A stretch of DNA of 64,000 nucleotides from Rhizobium sp. 11515TR (GCF_002277895.1 NZ_CP023000.1:1240001-1304000); one strand, 5' to 3'; counted from the first letter of the stretch, positions 24,758 to 34,539 are shown. The notes: generated by a model not told the origin, from the sequence alone. Numbers and translations: made by a program.

Positions 24758-24782
24758 AACCCTTGTCGGCAGCCCTGGTTCC
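24758..24782 (-). promoter_or_regulatory. EcfG-type promoter for the 49-residue/BON operon
   Basis: On the minus strand, GGAAC (24782-24778), 17 bases, GTT (24760-24758). It ends 26 bases before the ATG at 24731. Confidence 0.6.
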
Positions 24783-24957
24783 GATCGTACCAAGCCGCGA
24801 TCAAGCCCATCTGAAACGAGAGAATGTCTTTTCCTTCGACTGTATCGAGAAAGGAAATCATTCCGTTCGCCGTTCGCCGTTCGCCGTCGCTTTCACTTTC
24901 GCCAAACTACGCGAAGATTTGTCGCTTGGGATCGCCTCCGGGACTGCCGTGCACGCC

Positions 24958-25371
24958 TTACCAGCCGTAGCTGAAGGTAGCGCCACTACCATTATCCCCA
25001 TCCTGCACCACGTCGGTTTCAGTATTTCGTCCATACTGGAAAATGCCATAGGCATTGTTGTCGCCGTTCTGCCGTAAGGTTGCGGAATGACCATTGCCCT
25101 GCTGCTGGATGAAGCCGAGATTGCCCCGACCGGCCTGAGCGATGCCAGCCGCGTTACCCCGGCCCAGCTGCCGGATGTCGGCGTCTTTCAGGCCGCGGTA
25201 GAGCGAATAGACGCGCAGTCCGGCCGAGAAAAGATCTGCATCCTCGGCATTATCAGGCACAAGGTTGAACGAGATCCGGCCGCCCGCATAGGCTGGCGCG
25301 GACAAGGCGGCCAGCCCCAGGCTCCCGGCAAGAAGAGTGATGGTAAGGATCTTAAACACGTTGCGGGTCAT
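24958..25371 (-). CDS. Curlin-repeat protein (CsgB/CsgA-like)
   Basis: About 137 residues. A signal peptide ending SAPAYA and a non-repeat segment with SFNLVPDNAEDADLF are followed by four or five curlin repeats of the type x-Q-x-G-x-x-N-x-A (IRQLGRGNAAG, IAQAGRGNLGF, LRQNGDNNAYG, VVQDGDNGSGA). Such proteins form amyloid fibres on the cell surface. The extra N-terminal segment and few repeats fit a nucleator (CsgB-like) better than the main subunit, but this is inference. The ATG at 25371 follows GGAGATCAGG. A terminator separates it from the upstream csgH gene. Confidence 0.78.
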   Translation of the reverse strand: MTRNVFKILTITLLAGSLGLAALSAPAYAGGRISFNLVPDNAEDADLFSAGLRVYSLYRGLKDADIRQLGRGNAAGIAQAGRGNLGFIQQQGNGHSATLRQNGDNNAYGIFQYGRNTETDVVQDGDNGSGATFSYGW

Positions 25372-25545
25372 CCTGATCTCCATTGGCCGGCTACCTTAGC
25401 CGATGATCAACTCTCGCACCTTTAAGCTGAACCCAGTCGGAATTGCCCGTTCAGTTGTCGTTCAGTCGTCTGGAATTGTGTTAAACCAAAGAGACAGAGC
25501 GGTTCGGAGGCTCCGTGAAAACCGCTCTAAACCTGATCGAAAGCA

Positions 25546-25572
25546 AAAGGGCGCCAGGAGCCGGCGCCCTTT
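25546..25572 (-). terminator. Intrinsic terminator after csgH
   Basis: A perfect 10-bp stem, AAAGGGCGCC / GGCGCCCTTT, with a seven-base loop, followed on the minus strand by TTTTGCTTT. It lies 28 bases past the stop of csgH and before the next curlin gene, so it ends the csgA-csgH transcript. Confidence 0.8.
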
Positions 25573-25600
25573 AAAGGGATTTGCAGAGTTTGGAGGCCGA

Positions 25601-25999
25601 TTAGTTGTCGCTGACCTGCTTCGAGCAGCTGAAACTCTTATCTCCGATCACAATATCCAGCGTTGCCTTGTATGCGGTTCCTTTGGAGCCGAGCGAGACG
25701 GAGCTGAGGATTGCGGCATGCCCCACTGTGGCATCAAAATCGCCACTCTGGTTGATCGTGGAACTTCCACCGTCTCCCGATTTTTCGACGCGAAACGTGT
25801 AGGTCCCGCCGACATGCGTGTCGGCGTGGACGAGCGCATCCAGTCTCACCATACCTGCTCCAGGCGTTGCTTTGATTTCGCAAAGCCCCGCATCGTCAGA
25901 TTGGTTGGCAGTCGTCATGGCCGCAACGGCGCCGACGGGAAGCAGGACCAGCGCGAGGATCGTCATCAGACGGCGTGGATGTTTGATGCTATTTGGCAT
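25601..25999 (-). CDS. csgH: CsgH-like curli assembly protein
   Basis: A 132-residue exported protein. An N-terminal signal/membrane segment (LMTILALVLLPVGAVAA) is followed by a single immunoglobulin-like beta domain of about 100 residues. The domain has GTYTFRVEKSGDGGSSTINQSG in its middle and two cysteines (GLCEIKA and FSCSKQV) that could form a disulfide. This is the pattern of alphaproteobacterial CsgH, described as a periplasmic inhibitor of premature curlin fibre formation. Its position between two curlin-repeat genes strongly supports this role. Confidence 0.82.
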   Translation of the reverse strand: MPNSIKHPRRLMTILALVLLPVGAVAAMTTANQSDDAGLCEIKATPGAGMVRLDALVHADTHVGGTYTFRVEKSGDGGSSTINQSGDFDATVGHAAILSSVSLGSKGTAYKATLDIVIGDKSFSCSKQVSDN

Positions 26000-26063
26000 G
26001 AGTCATCTCCCCAAATGGTCTGCTGTTGCGTTTCTGACTGCTTTCAGGTTATCGCGCAGCTGC

Positions 26064-26501
26064 TTACGGGCAGGCCTGGACGAAAGCCGCGACATTGCCG
26101 TTGCCGCCCTGGCTCACATTGGCGCTGCAGCCATGGCCGACCTGGACGCCAGCCGCGATGTTGCCATTGCCGTCCTGGGTAAGGATGGTCGTATGGTTGG
26201 AGCCAAACTGGCCGATGCCGGCTATGTTGCGGTTACCGTTCTGATAGGTGGCGCCGTAATTGTCATTGCCTTCCTGACCGACAGCCGAAAGGTTGTGGCG
26301 ACCATATTGATGGCCGACAATATGGTTGTAGCCGCCGTTCTGGTAGGTTCTGATGCGGTTTGCATACCCTTCCTGCGCACCACCGGCGGAGTTCGACCAG
26401 CCATATTGTTCGATACGCACATCGTTGGCCATGACGGGGGCTGCGGCGGTGAGGCCGACGAGAGCGACGAGTGCGGTTGCAATGAAAGACGTGCGGATCA
26501 T
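26064..26501 (-). CDS. csgA: Curlin subunit (CsgA-like)
   Basis: A 145-residue secreted amyloid subunit. The signal peptide ends APVMAND, and the remainder is made of about five curlin repeats with the usual Q-x-G-x-x-N pattern (TYQNGGYNHIV, GHQYGRHNLSA, VGQEGNDNYGA, TYQNGNRNIAG, LTQDGNGNIAA). It is first in a minus-strand cluster with csgH and a second curlin. The secretion pore CsgG and chaperones CsgE/CsgF are not in the window. The 273-base gap upstream (26502-26774) holds its promoter; I see no gene in it. Confidence 0.82.
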   Translation of the reverse strand: MIRTSFIATALVALVGLTAAAPVMANDVRIEQYGWSNSAGGAQEGYANRIRTYQNGGYNHIVGHQYGRHNLSAVGQEGNDNYGATYQNGNRNIAGIGQFGSNHTTILTQDGNGNIAAGVQVGHGCSANVSQGGNGNVAAFVQACP

Positions 26502-26774
26502 GACTGTGTCTCCTCAGGCGGATAAGACCGCGGTTGAACGTCTTTCTTTTAGACGCCGCCTTTGGAACAGAAGCTGAAAGCGCCATTCAGCCCGGGTTCA
26601 TTCGCCGAGATCGGTGCCAGCCGCGCAGAAATGGCAGGCTGGCATAGAAATAGAGTCTTTGATTGCCGTTATTGCGCAAAGAAGCGAATGAACTGCAACC
26701 GCCGCCTTACATTGGCGCAGCACTATGACCTTCGAACCAAGGCCGCCTTGGATCAAGATCAATGTGGCTCGCTG

Positions 26775-27755
26775 CTATGAAAATCTGTGTTCCTTTCCGG
26801 TCAAAGGCGTGGCGAACAAAGCCTCGCCAATCTGGATCGGCCGATCGCAGTCGGTGCGTGCGACAAGCGATATCAGTTCGGGGACATCAAGATGAACGAC
26901 CGTGTCGGCGCCGAGCCGCTCGATATGGCGCACGCGCCCCTGCCATTTTCCTTCGGTTGTCGAAAGTGCGATATGTTCCGGCCGGATTCCGTAGGTCCCA
27001 CACCCCTCTCTGGCAGCGACTTCACCTTCAAACAGGTTCATCTTCGGGGATCCGATGAAACCCGCGACGAAAGGCGTGACCGGGTTATGATAAAGGTCCA
27101 TCGGCCTTCCGATCTGTTCGATCCGGCCACCGTTGAGCACGACGATCTTGTCCGCCATGGTCATGGCCTCCACCTGGTCATGGGTGACATAGATCATCGT
27201 TGCCCCGAGCTTGGCATGGAGTTCGGTCAGTTCTATCCGCATCTGCGACCGCAAGGATGCGTCGAGATTGGAGAGGGGTTCGTCGAACAGGAAGACCTTT
27301 GGATTGCGAATGATCGCCCGGCCGATCGCGACGCGTTGCCGTTGACCGCCGGAGAGCGCCTTCGGCTTTCGATCCAGCAGATGCGACAGCTGGAGAATAT
27401 CGGCCGTCTGCCGAACCTTTTCCTGAATCTCGGCCTTGGGGCGCTTGGCGAGCGAAAGGCCGAAGCCGATGTTTTCGCTGACCGTCAGATGCGGATAGAG
27501 CGCGTAGGACTGAAACACCATCGCGATGCCGCGCTCCGAAGGCTCGGCGTCCGTCACGTCCTTGCCGTCGATGGAGATCCTGCCCGAGGTCGAGGTTTCC
27601 AATCCCGCGATCATGCGCAGAAGGGTGGATTTTCCGCAGCCGGAGGGGCCGACGAAGACACAGAATTCCCCGGCTTCGACGGTTAAATCGACACCATTCA
27701 TCACGGTCAAACTGCCGAAATCCTTGCGGATATTTTGAAGAACGACACTTGTCAT
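26775..27755 (-). CDS. Carbohydrate ABC transporter ATP-binding protein (UgpC/MalK-like)
   Basis: A 326-residue ATPase of the MalK/UgpC/MsmK family. Walker A is GPSGCGKST, the signature LSGGQRQRVAIGRAI and Walker B VFLFDEPLSNLDA. The C-terminal TOBE-type regulatory domain (IRPEHIAL onwards) is shorter than usual: the protein ends at KEHRFS, about where other members continue with a final strand. It is the last gene of the minus-strand carbohydrate operon, four bases after the permease. MalK-type ATPases can serve several importers, so it might also energise the binding protein at 37643-38956, whose own ATPase gene appears lost. Confidence 0.88.
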   Translation of the reverse strand: MTSVVLQNIRKDFGSLTVMNGVDLTVEAGEFCVFVGPSGCGKSTLLRMIAGLETSTSGRISIDGKDVTDAEPSERGIAMVFQSYALYPHLTVSENIGFGLSLAKRPKAEIQEKVRQTADILQLSHLLDRKPKALSGGQRQRVAIGRAIIRNPKVFLFDEPLSNLDASLRSQMRIELTELHAKLGATMIYVTHDQVEAMTMADKIVVLNGGRIEQIGRPMDLYHNPVTPFVAGFIGSPKMNLFEGEVAAREGCGTYGIRPEHIALSTTEGKWQGRVRHIERLGADTVVHLDVPELISLVARTDCDRPIQIGEALFATPLTGKEHRFS

Positions 27756-27758
27756 GGC

Positions 27759-28583
27759 TCATCCTTTCACTGCGCCGGCCGTCATGCCTGCCACGATCTG
27801 CCTGTTGAAGAACACGAAGACGATGAGCGGCGGGATCGTCACCAACAGAATATTCATGAACAGAAGATTATACTGCGTTTGAAACTGTCCCTGAAAATTA
27901 TAGAGTGTCAGCTGCACCGTTACGTTTTCCCTGCCGGGCAGGTAATAAAGAGGGTTTGTGAAGTCGTTGAAGATGGCGATCGACTGCACGACGATGATGG
28001 TCACGGTCACGGGCTTCAGCAATGGCAGCACGACTCGAAAGAAGATCTGCAGCGGCTTTGCTCCATCGATGATCGCCGCCTCATCGAGATCTCGCGGGAT
28101 TGTCGCGATGAAGCTACGAAACATGAGGACGGTAAAGGCAAGACCATAGGCAACCTGAATAAGTATCATTCCCGTTATGGACTTGAACAGACCGATCGAC
28201 TGCAAAACCCAAATGGTTGGTACAACGGCGGGAGGGATCATGAGGCCGGCGAGAACACTGCCGTATATAATTCTATTCCAGCCGGATGGGCGACGCTGCA
28301 AGATATAGCCGACCATGGCACCGAGTAGAACGAGGAGTGAAACGGCGGTGACAGTGATGATGGTCGAATTGAAATATGCCAGTAGAAGCATGTAATTGCG
28401 GGTTTGAATAACCTCGATGAAATTCTGCAACAGGCGCCATTCCTGAGGCAAGGTAAAAGTCAATGACGCGGCATCCTGCTTTGTTTTGGCAGCGGTTATG
28501 AAGATGAACAGGAAGGGCAAGACGAATATCAAGCCACAGGCAATCAGAGACGCTATGCCGATATAAAGCTGACGGCGGGTCAA
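27759..28583 (-). CDS. Carbohydrate ABC transporter permease, MalG type
   Basis: A 274-residue inner-membrane protein with about six helices and the EAA loop EAAIIDGAKPLQIFFRVVLP near residue 185, where the ATPase docks. Length and order fit the second permease of a CUT1-family sugar importer. It overlaps the preceding MalF-type gene by four bases, indicating translational coupling. Confidence 0.88.
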   Translation of the reverse strand: MTRRQLYIGIASLIACGLIFVLPFLFIFITAAKTKQDAASLTFTLPQEWRLLQNFIEVIQTRNYMLLLAYFNSTIITVTAVSLLVLLGAMVGYILQRRPSGWNRIIYGSVLAGLMIPPAVVPTIWVLQSIGLFKSITGMILIQVAYGLAFTVLMFRSFIATIPRDLDEAAIIDGAKPLQIFFRVVLPLLKPVTVTIIVVQSIAIFNDFTNPLYYLPGRENVTVQLTLYNFQGQFQTQYNLLFMNILLVTIPPLIVFVFFNRQIVAGMTAGAVKG

Positions 28584-29443
28584 AGATCCACCTCCTTGCG
28601 GTTAAACCAGGCTGTTATCGGCAGAATGATTGCACCGATGAGGATGAACAAGATGACATTTCCGGCTGTCGACAGACCATAAAATCCGGCCTGGTACTGC
28701 TTGTAGATAACGCTTGCCAATACATCCGAGGAGAAACCAGGCCCACCGCGCGTCATTGCCCAGATCAGATCGAAGCTGCGCAACCCACCGATCAATGACA
28801 AAGTAACGACGGTAATCGTTGCTGGTTTTACCAGCGGAACTGTGACACGGAAAAACATCTGACGGCGTGTCGCACCGTCGATCCTGGCGGCTTCATAATA
28901 ATCGGGGCTGATCGAGGCGAGACCGGCGATATAGATGACGGTTGCGAGACCAATGCCCTTCCAGAGGTCGACGAAGACAATCGAATAGAGCGCCAGCGCG
29001 GGATCCGTCAGCCAGCCGGGTCCGTGAATGCCCATGACAGCGAGCGTGACGTTGATCAGGCCACGGGTCGGATGCATCAATACGGAAAACGTGATGCCGA
29101 CGCCGATCGTCGATACGAGAACCGGAAAGAAGATCACGGTGCGCAGCAGGCCCTGCGCCCAGATGCCCGAAGTCAAAAGAACCGCCAGCAGCAGACCCAG
29201 GATCGTCTTTGTAACAGAGGTCGTAACCGCATAGATGATCGTGTTGATCAGGCCCTGGATCAGAAATGGTTCCCGGAAGAATTGGCGATAATTGTCCAAG
29301 CCGATGAATTGGGTGGTGAAGAGATCCCAGCGCGTCAGGCTGAACCAGAAGGAAGCGGCAGTCGGCACCAGGAAGAGAGCCGTGAATATCACGGCTGCCG
29401 GCAGGACGAACCAATAGGGATAGGGTGATTTACGTGTGGCCAT
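28580..29443 (-). CDS. Carbohydrate ABC transporter permease, MalF type
   Basis: A 287-residue inner-membrane permease with about six helices and the EAA loop EAARIDGATRRQMFFRVTVP near residue 195. The ATG at 29443 (MATRKSPYPYW) is preferred; an in-frame GTG at 29464 would extend it by seven residues. It follows the binding-protein gene and precedes the MalG-type permease, making a CUT1-type importer core. Confidence 0.87.
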   Translation of the reverse strand: MATRKSPYPYWFVLPAAVIFTALFLVPTAASFWFSLTRWDLFTTQFIGLDNYRQFFREPFLIQGLINTIIYAVTTSVTKTILGLLLAVLLTSGIWAQGLLRTVIFFPVLVSTIGVGITFSVLMHPTRGLINVTLAVMGIHGPGWLTDPALALYSIVFVDLWKGIGLATVIYIAGLASISPDYYEAARIDGATRRQMFFRVTVPLVKPATITVVTLSLIGGLRSFDLIWAMTRGGPGFSSDVLASVIYKQYQAGFYGLSTAGNVILFILIGAIILPITAWFNRKEVDL

Positions 29444-29499
29444 GGAGCTACCTTGGACCTCCACCCGGGCCGATGCCGGGCGGAGGATCGGCTGGGAGG

Positions 29500-30777
29500 T
29501 TACCAGTTGGGCAGCCCAAGTTGCTTGGCCTGCTTTTCGACATCCTGATCATAGAGCACTGCGGCGTCCTTGGCGGAGCGAATTCCGGTCCCGACTTCGA
29601 CGGTGATCTGCTCCAGGGCAGGCCCTTTGACCGGGGAGAGGAACTCCAATGCCGGCGTCGCATGCCCCTCCGTCTCGAAATAGGGCAACATGTCGGAAAC
29701 GACGGGCGGAATATCCTTCGGCAGTTCGCATCCCCTAACGAGATAGGGGCCGGAAGAAACCACCTTGGCCATCAGGTCGCAGGCTTCCTTGGAGCCGACC
29801 CAGTCGACGAACTTCTTGGCCTCTTCCACATGTTTCGATTTCGCGGAAACATAGAGTGCGGCGGGCATCCAGACGGTGAGGCCATTCTTGGCGGCATCTG
29901 TTCCGGGGAGTGCAAAGAAGCCGAGATCTTTCAGATTGTCTGGAAAATTCTGCTGTATGTTTCCGATGCCGAAAGTTAGATTTGGATAGTGCGCGGCTTC
30001 GCCCGTGGCGACCATGCGCATGCCGTCGTCGAAGGTTGCCGCGCCGAAATCGGCGTTGAAAAATCCGCCTTTTGCAACCTCTTCCAGATGTTCGAACCCT
30101 CGCAGGGCAGCGGGCGTATCGGCGTATTTCTGCTTGTTGGCGGTGTAGTTGGCGGCAAAATCCGGGATCTCCGCCTGGACATTGTGGAAATCGGCGAGCA
30201 CGAAAAGCTGCGAAGTCCAGGTCGTGCCGTAGGTCTGTGCTATCGCTACCTTGCCGGCCGCCTTGATCTTCTGGTTGTTGGCCATGAAATCCGCCCAGGT
30301 CTTGGGCGGAGTAAGGCCGAGCTCGGCATAGATCTTGCGATTATAGAAGATGCCGCCACCCATGGCGGGGCCGAACGGGATGCCGCGAACGTGGCCATCC
30401 GGGCCTGTGACGACCTTTTTGAAACTGTCGAGAATTCCGGCTTCGGAGGCGAGGCCGCTGAGGTCAGCCATTGTCTGTTCCGGCTTCAAGGCCTGGAACA
30501 GCGAGCCGGCATTGTATTGAAAAATATCGGCCATTTCCCCGGTCGCCAGGCGCGTTTTGATGATGTTGTCGCCTTCCGATCCGCCGGCACGCTGTTCGAC
30601 ATCGAAGCTCACATCCGGATGTTTTTCCATATAGGCCTTGGAGACGGCATCGAATGACGCGATGGATTCGGGGTTGGTGTCAATCAGGACGCTGAGCGTC
30701 ACGTCGGCATGCGCGACACCCGCCGTCAGCGACATTGAAATTGCGGCGAGGATGCACTTCATCATTCTCATAGTCAT
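29500..30777 (-). CDS. Carbohydrate ABC transporter substrate-binding protein
   Basis: A 425-residue periplasmic family-1 solute-binding protein. The signal peptide ends AGVAHAD, and the mature protein begins VTLSVLIDTNPESIASFDAV. GGIFYNRKIYAELGLTPPKTW near residue 145 is the typical inter-lobe region. A very strong AGGAGGAGG precedes the ATG at 30777. It sits just downstream of an alpha-L-rhamnosidase gene, so the ligand may be a rhamnose-containing oligosaccharide. A divergent LacI regulator at 33301 probably controls the operon. Confidence 0.87.
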   Translation of the reverse strand: MTMRMMKCILAAISMSLTAGVAHADVTLSVLIDTNPESIASFDAVSKAYMEKHPDVSFDVEQRAGGSEGDNIIKTRLATGEMADIFQYNAGSLFQALKPEQTMADLSGLASEAGILDSFKKVVTGPDGHVRGIPFGPAMGGGIFYNRKIYAELGLTPPKTWADFMANNQKIKAAGKVAIAQTYGTTWTSQLFVLADFHNVQAEIPDFAANYTANKQKYADTPAALRGFEHLEEVAKGGFFNADFGAATFDDGMRMVATGEAAHYPNLTFGIGNIQQNFPDNLKDLGFFALPGTDAAKNGLTVWMPAALYVSAKSKHVEEAKKFVDWVGSKEACDLMAKVVSSGPYLVRGCELPKDIPPVVSDMLPYFETEGHATPALEFLSPVKGPALEQITVEVGTGIRSAKDAAVLYDQDVEKQAKQLGLPNW

Positions 30778-30842
30778 TTCCTCCTCCTGAAGACCGGATG
30801 AATTGAGCTGCCTGCTTGCGGGATGAAGTGCCGCAAGCTGTA

Positions 30843-33175
30843 TCAGATGGCAAAGGTGATCGTATGTTCCCCTTTGCTCAGTTTGGGTTCCCTGCCTGGC
30901 TCGATCCAGGCGCCATCCACCGTCAACGATTTTCTATTCTGTCCCGCTGCCAGGCGGGCCGTTATTCCTTCCGGCAGCAACAGACGGCATGTGACGGTTT
31001 CTCCCTTCACCGCCCATGCGGTCTCGATGCGGCCGAACCGCGTGTCGTGCCACGCTGAGACCGGCGACAGCGCCGGCAGGATGGTAGGATCGAATGAGAT
31101 TTCTTCGAAGCCCGGCGCGTCCTCCAGCGGCCTGATCCCGGCCACATCCTCAAAGAGCCATTGGCATACGGCTCCATAGGCATAGTGATTGTAGCTGTTC
31201 ATGTCTGGATCGTAGATCGTGCCGTCCTCGGCAAGCGCATTCCATCGCTCCCATATTGATGTAGCGCCTTGATCAACCTGGTATAGCCAGCCTGGCACCT
31301 TGCGATTGAGGAACATCTTTTCGGCAAGGTCATACATGCCGAGCCGCGTGAGAGCCGGAAGCAGCGCGGGGGTTCCTATGAAGCCAGTGCCGATGACGCC
31401 GTCGGTTTCTTCGGACACGCGCCGGAAATAGGTACGGGCGGCTTTTTCATGCTCCGGCGGCACAAGGCCATACAGGAAGGCCAGCGCCCATGATGTCTGA
31501 TCGTTGTGCGCAATACGGCCTGATGGCGTAAAGAATTCGGTCGCGAAGGCGGCCCGGATCTCTTCCGTGCGAGCTTCCAGGCGCTCCGCCTCGCCACGGT
31601 CATCAAGGATGCGGGCGATCTTTGCCGTCAACTGGGTGGAAATGAAATGATAGAGGGTCGCTGCGCAATCATCGGCGATTGTGGGTCGCGGTTTACGATT
31701 ATCACCAACGGGCTGCAGCCAGTCGCCGAAGGTGAAGCCATTCACTCCCCAGACGGCCGGAGGGCGAATGATCGGTCCATTGGAAATGCCCCACAAATAG
31801 TCCAGCCAGCGCTGCATGGCCGGGAAGCATTCCCTAAGCACGGCTGTATCGCCATAGTGGAGGTAAAGCTGCCAGGGGATGATGACGATGGCGTCCCCCA
31901 GCCGGTCGATCCAGCCCAGTCGCCATGGCTATCGATCGGGTGAAGCCGTGTCGGGTCCGGTGAAAAATGCGAGATTGCCCCATTGGCGCGTTGATCATGC
32001 ATGACATCGCGGAGGAATTTCCGCAGGAAGGATTGGCTGTCCGCCAGCCAGCACGCCGTCCCGGCGAAGACCTGCGCATCGCCGGTCCAGCCCAATCGTT
32101 CATCGCGCTGCGGGCAGTCTGTCGGCACCTCGATGAAGTTGGAGCGCTGCGACCAGATGGTGTTTTCGACCAGGCGGTTGACCGCCGCGACGCCGCAGTT
32201 GAAACCACCGGCCGCCACGGGTACGGATGATATCGGGACCATGGCGATGCCGACCAGTTCCGCCTGGCCAGTGATGTGGACGCGCGCATAGCGGAAGCCC
32301 ATGAAGGTGAAGAGCGGCGCATAGACCTCTTCTCCTTCGCCGGCGAGCGTATAGATCAGCTCGGCGCGTGCGCTGCGATAGTTGCGATTGTCGAAAAATC
32401 GCCCCGGACCGAGCACTTCGGAATGTTCGATACGGAGCTTGGCGCCTTTCTCACCTTTCACGCGGATGCGGATATAGGCGCCGGCATTCTGGCCAAAATC
32501 ATAGACGCTGCTGCCGTCGCCCTCGATCCAGCTGTCGATCGGTGTGTGCTCGGGGAGTTCCTTGACGGGGTTCGTCTCGTGCGGAATGAGCAATCCCTTG
32601 TCAAAGGCGAGAACGTCGACGCCATGGCTGTCGTATGGCGCAATGCGGGCGTCGTAATCCTCTCCATAGTAGATGCCGTTGCGGGTGACCGGCGTGAAAC
32701 CGCTCTTCCAGCTGTCGTCGGTCTTCAAGAGCAGCACGCCGTCGGCATTCAGCTCCGCAATTGCTGCCGCCCGTTCGCCCCAGCAATTGAAGACCGGATT
32801 AAGCGCCCACATCAGCTGGCTGCGGTACCATCCATCCCCGAGCCAGATCTCGATGCGGTTCTCGCCGGTGCGCAGATGCGCAGCAACGTCGTAGGTCTGG
32901 TAGGCAATCCGGTCATCATAGCAGGTCCAGCCCGGCGTGAGCAGATCGTCGCCCACGCGCCGACCGTTGACGAAAGCGCGATAGAGTCCCAGCGCAGAAA
33001 TAGTCAGCGTCGCTTCGGTTGGCAGCTTTTCCAGCGTGAATTGCCGGGAGACGAATGTCCCTGCGGTTCCCTGGCCGGCATCGCAAGCCGGCGCGATCAT
33101 CGATGCAGCAAATTGGACTGTGGAATCGACACGGGTCTTGGCCACGGCGGCGCCGTGGTCTGAGCGAATTGTCAT
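30843..33175 (-). pseudogene. GH78 alpha-L-rhamnosidase gene with a one-base frameshift
   Basis: Two overlapping frames together encode a complete GH78 glycosidase of about 777 residues. The N-terminal frame (from ATG 33175) contains a beta-sandwich region and the catalytic-domain start (VPTDCPQRDERLGWTGDAQV, general-acid region). It goes out of frame after SHGDW. The sense continues in the next frame as WIDRLGDAIVIIPWQLYLHY and runs to the stop at 30843, including NSYNHYAYGAVCQWLFEDVA. One base appears to be missing at about 31911-31920; the total of 2333 bases is one short of whole codons. There is no signal peptide, so the enzyme would act in the cytoplasm on imported rhamnosides. It may be true decay or a read error. 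Confidence 0.85.
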
Positions 33176-33208
33176 TGCTTGCCTCCTCAGCCGCCTGTCC
33201 TCCGGCGG

Positions 33209-33251
33209 GATACGATTTTGTGTATCGTTCTATGTATATCATTCTACACAA
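33209..33251. promoter_or_regulatory. Candidate LacI operator region between rhamnosidase operon and its regulator
   Basis: The 125-base divergent gap has two nested dyads: GATAC (33209-33213) with GTATC (33222-33226), and TTGTGTA (33218-33224) with TACACAA (33245-33251). They overlap an AT-rich stretch (TATGTATAT) that could be a -10 region. A LacI-family repressor gene begins 50 bases to the right, so auto- and divergent repression is likely. The exact operator is not proven. Confidence 0.4.
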
Positions 33252-33300
33252 TCGATTGCGGCGCAAGAGTTTTGTGCCTATAATTTGCCAGGATAGGGGA

Positions 33301-34335
33301 ATGAGACAGTTTATGACGAAAAATCAGATCGTTAACGCGGCGCAGGAGAGGGTGACCATCCGGCATGTGGCAGAAGATGCAGGTGTATCTGTTGCGGCGG
33401 TATCGAAAGTCTTGCGCAATGCTTATGGCGTCAGCGACGGTCTGAGAGGCAGGGTCGAAGCCTCGATCGAAAAGCTTCGCTATCGCCCATCGGTTGCGGC
33501 GCGAGCGATGCGTGGACGGACGCAGACCGTTGGTGTTTTGGTGATCGAGCTATCGAACCCGTTCCTTCCAGGTGTCATCGAAGAGGCCAATGCCGCTCTG
33601 TCGGAAAACGGCTTCAAGGCATTGATCGGCATTGGGCGTTCCGCGAGCTCGATCGAAGCGTCAATGATCGAATCGATGATCGACAACCGGATGGATGGCG
33701 TCGTCATCATCGCCCCGCGCATATCCGGCAAGGTTCTGGAGCGCTATGCGCGGCAGATTCCGATCGTGGTCATCGCGCATCACGAGCCGCATGCCGAAAC
33801 CTATGACACCGTCAATTCGGACGATCGACGAGGCGGATATATGGCTGTCCAGGCCGCGCTGCATGCAGGCTATCGGGATATCGCCATGCTGAGCTATGAC
33901 CTCCTGGATTCGCCGGCGACCATCGTTGCCGTACAGCGCGAAGAGGGCTATCTCGATGCCATGAAGCAGGCCGGGCTTGAGGGACGCATCATCCGGCTGC
34001 CGCCAGTCGCTGTCGATCGCGAGCGGACGATCCGGAATTTCCTCGATTCAAAGGACCGGCCGCGCGCAGTTTTCGTATGGTCCGATCTCGATGCCGTCCC
34101 CTTGATCAATGCGGCGCGGACAAGCTCAATCAGGGTTCCTGAAGATCTTGCGATCATCGGCTACGACAACTCTCCGATGGCCGCCATACCGCTCGTCGGC
34201 CTGACGAGCGTCGATCAAAATCAGATGCAACTCGGGCGGACGGCTGTGGAGGTGCTGCTCAGCAGGATCGATGGCCGGCGCGATGCCAGACATCTGTTGA
34301 TCGAACCCCGCGTGGAATTGCGCGGCAGCACTTGA
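33301..34335 (+). CDS. LacI-family transcriptional regulator
   Basis: A 344-residue repressor. The N-terminal helix-turn-helix reads VTIRHVAEDAGVSVAAVSKV, followed by the hinge helix SVAARAMRGRTQTVGVLV, and then a periplasmic-binding-like effector domain. The ATG at 33301 with GGGGA upstream is chosen; the frame stays open for another 80 codons upstream, but that part lies in the promoter. It is divergent from the rhamnosidase/sugar-ABC operon and most likely responds to its imported sugar. Confidence 0.87.
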   Translation: MRQFMTKNQIVNAAQERVTIRHVAEDAGVSVAAVSKVLRNAYGVSDGLRGRVEASIEKLRYRPSVAARAMRGRTQTVGVLVIELSNPFLPGVIEEANAALSENGFKALIGIGRSASSIEASMIESMIDNRMDGVVIIAPRISGKVLERYARQIPIVVIAHHEPHAETYDTVNSDDRRGGYMAVQAALHAGYRDIAMLSYDLLDSPATIVAVQREEGYLDAMKQAGLEGRIIRLPPVAVDRERTIRNFLDSKDRPRAVFVWSDLDAVPLINAARTSSIRVPEDLAIIGYDNSPMAAIPLVGLTSVDQNQMQLGRTAVEVLLSRIDGRRDARHLLIEPRVELRGST

Positions 34336-34539
34336 GGGCCGGAACGGCCAGGAATGACGCCACGGCGTCGAGGACGAAAACTTGATATGCATAGCATTGA
34401 ATGGAATAAACCCCGCCCAACCCCATAGGAGCGAAAATGGAGGCGGGATGACGAAGGCAAGCGCCATTGTTGGGGCAATCAGCGGCGCGGAGCAGGCTAT
34501 ATTGCAGCTCGCTGTTTCGGGTTTATGCCGAGCTTGATG

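Noticed and set aside
24871..24893. Three short CGTTCGC-like tandem copies
   Set aside because: Only about three 7-base units with no associated dyad or gene; too short to support a function.
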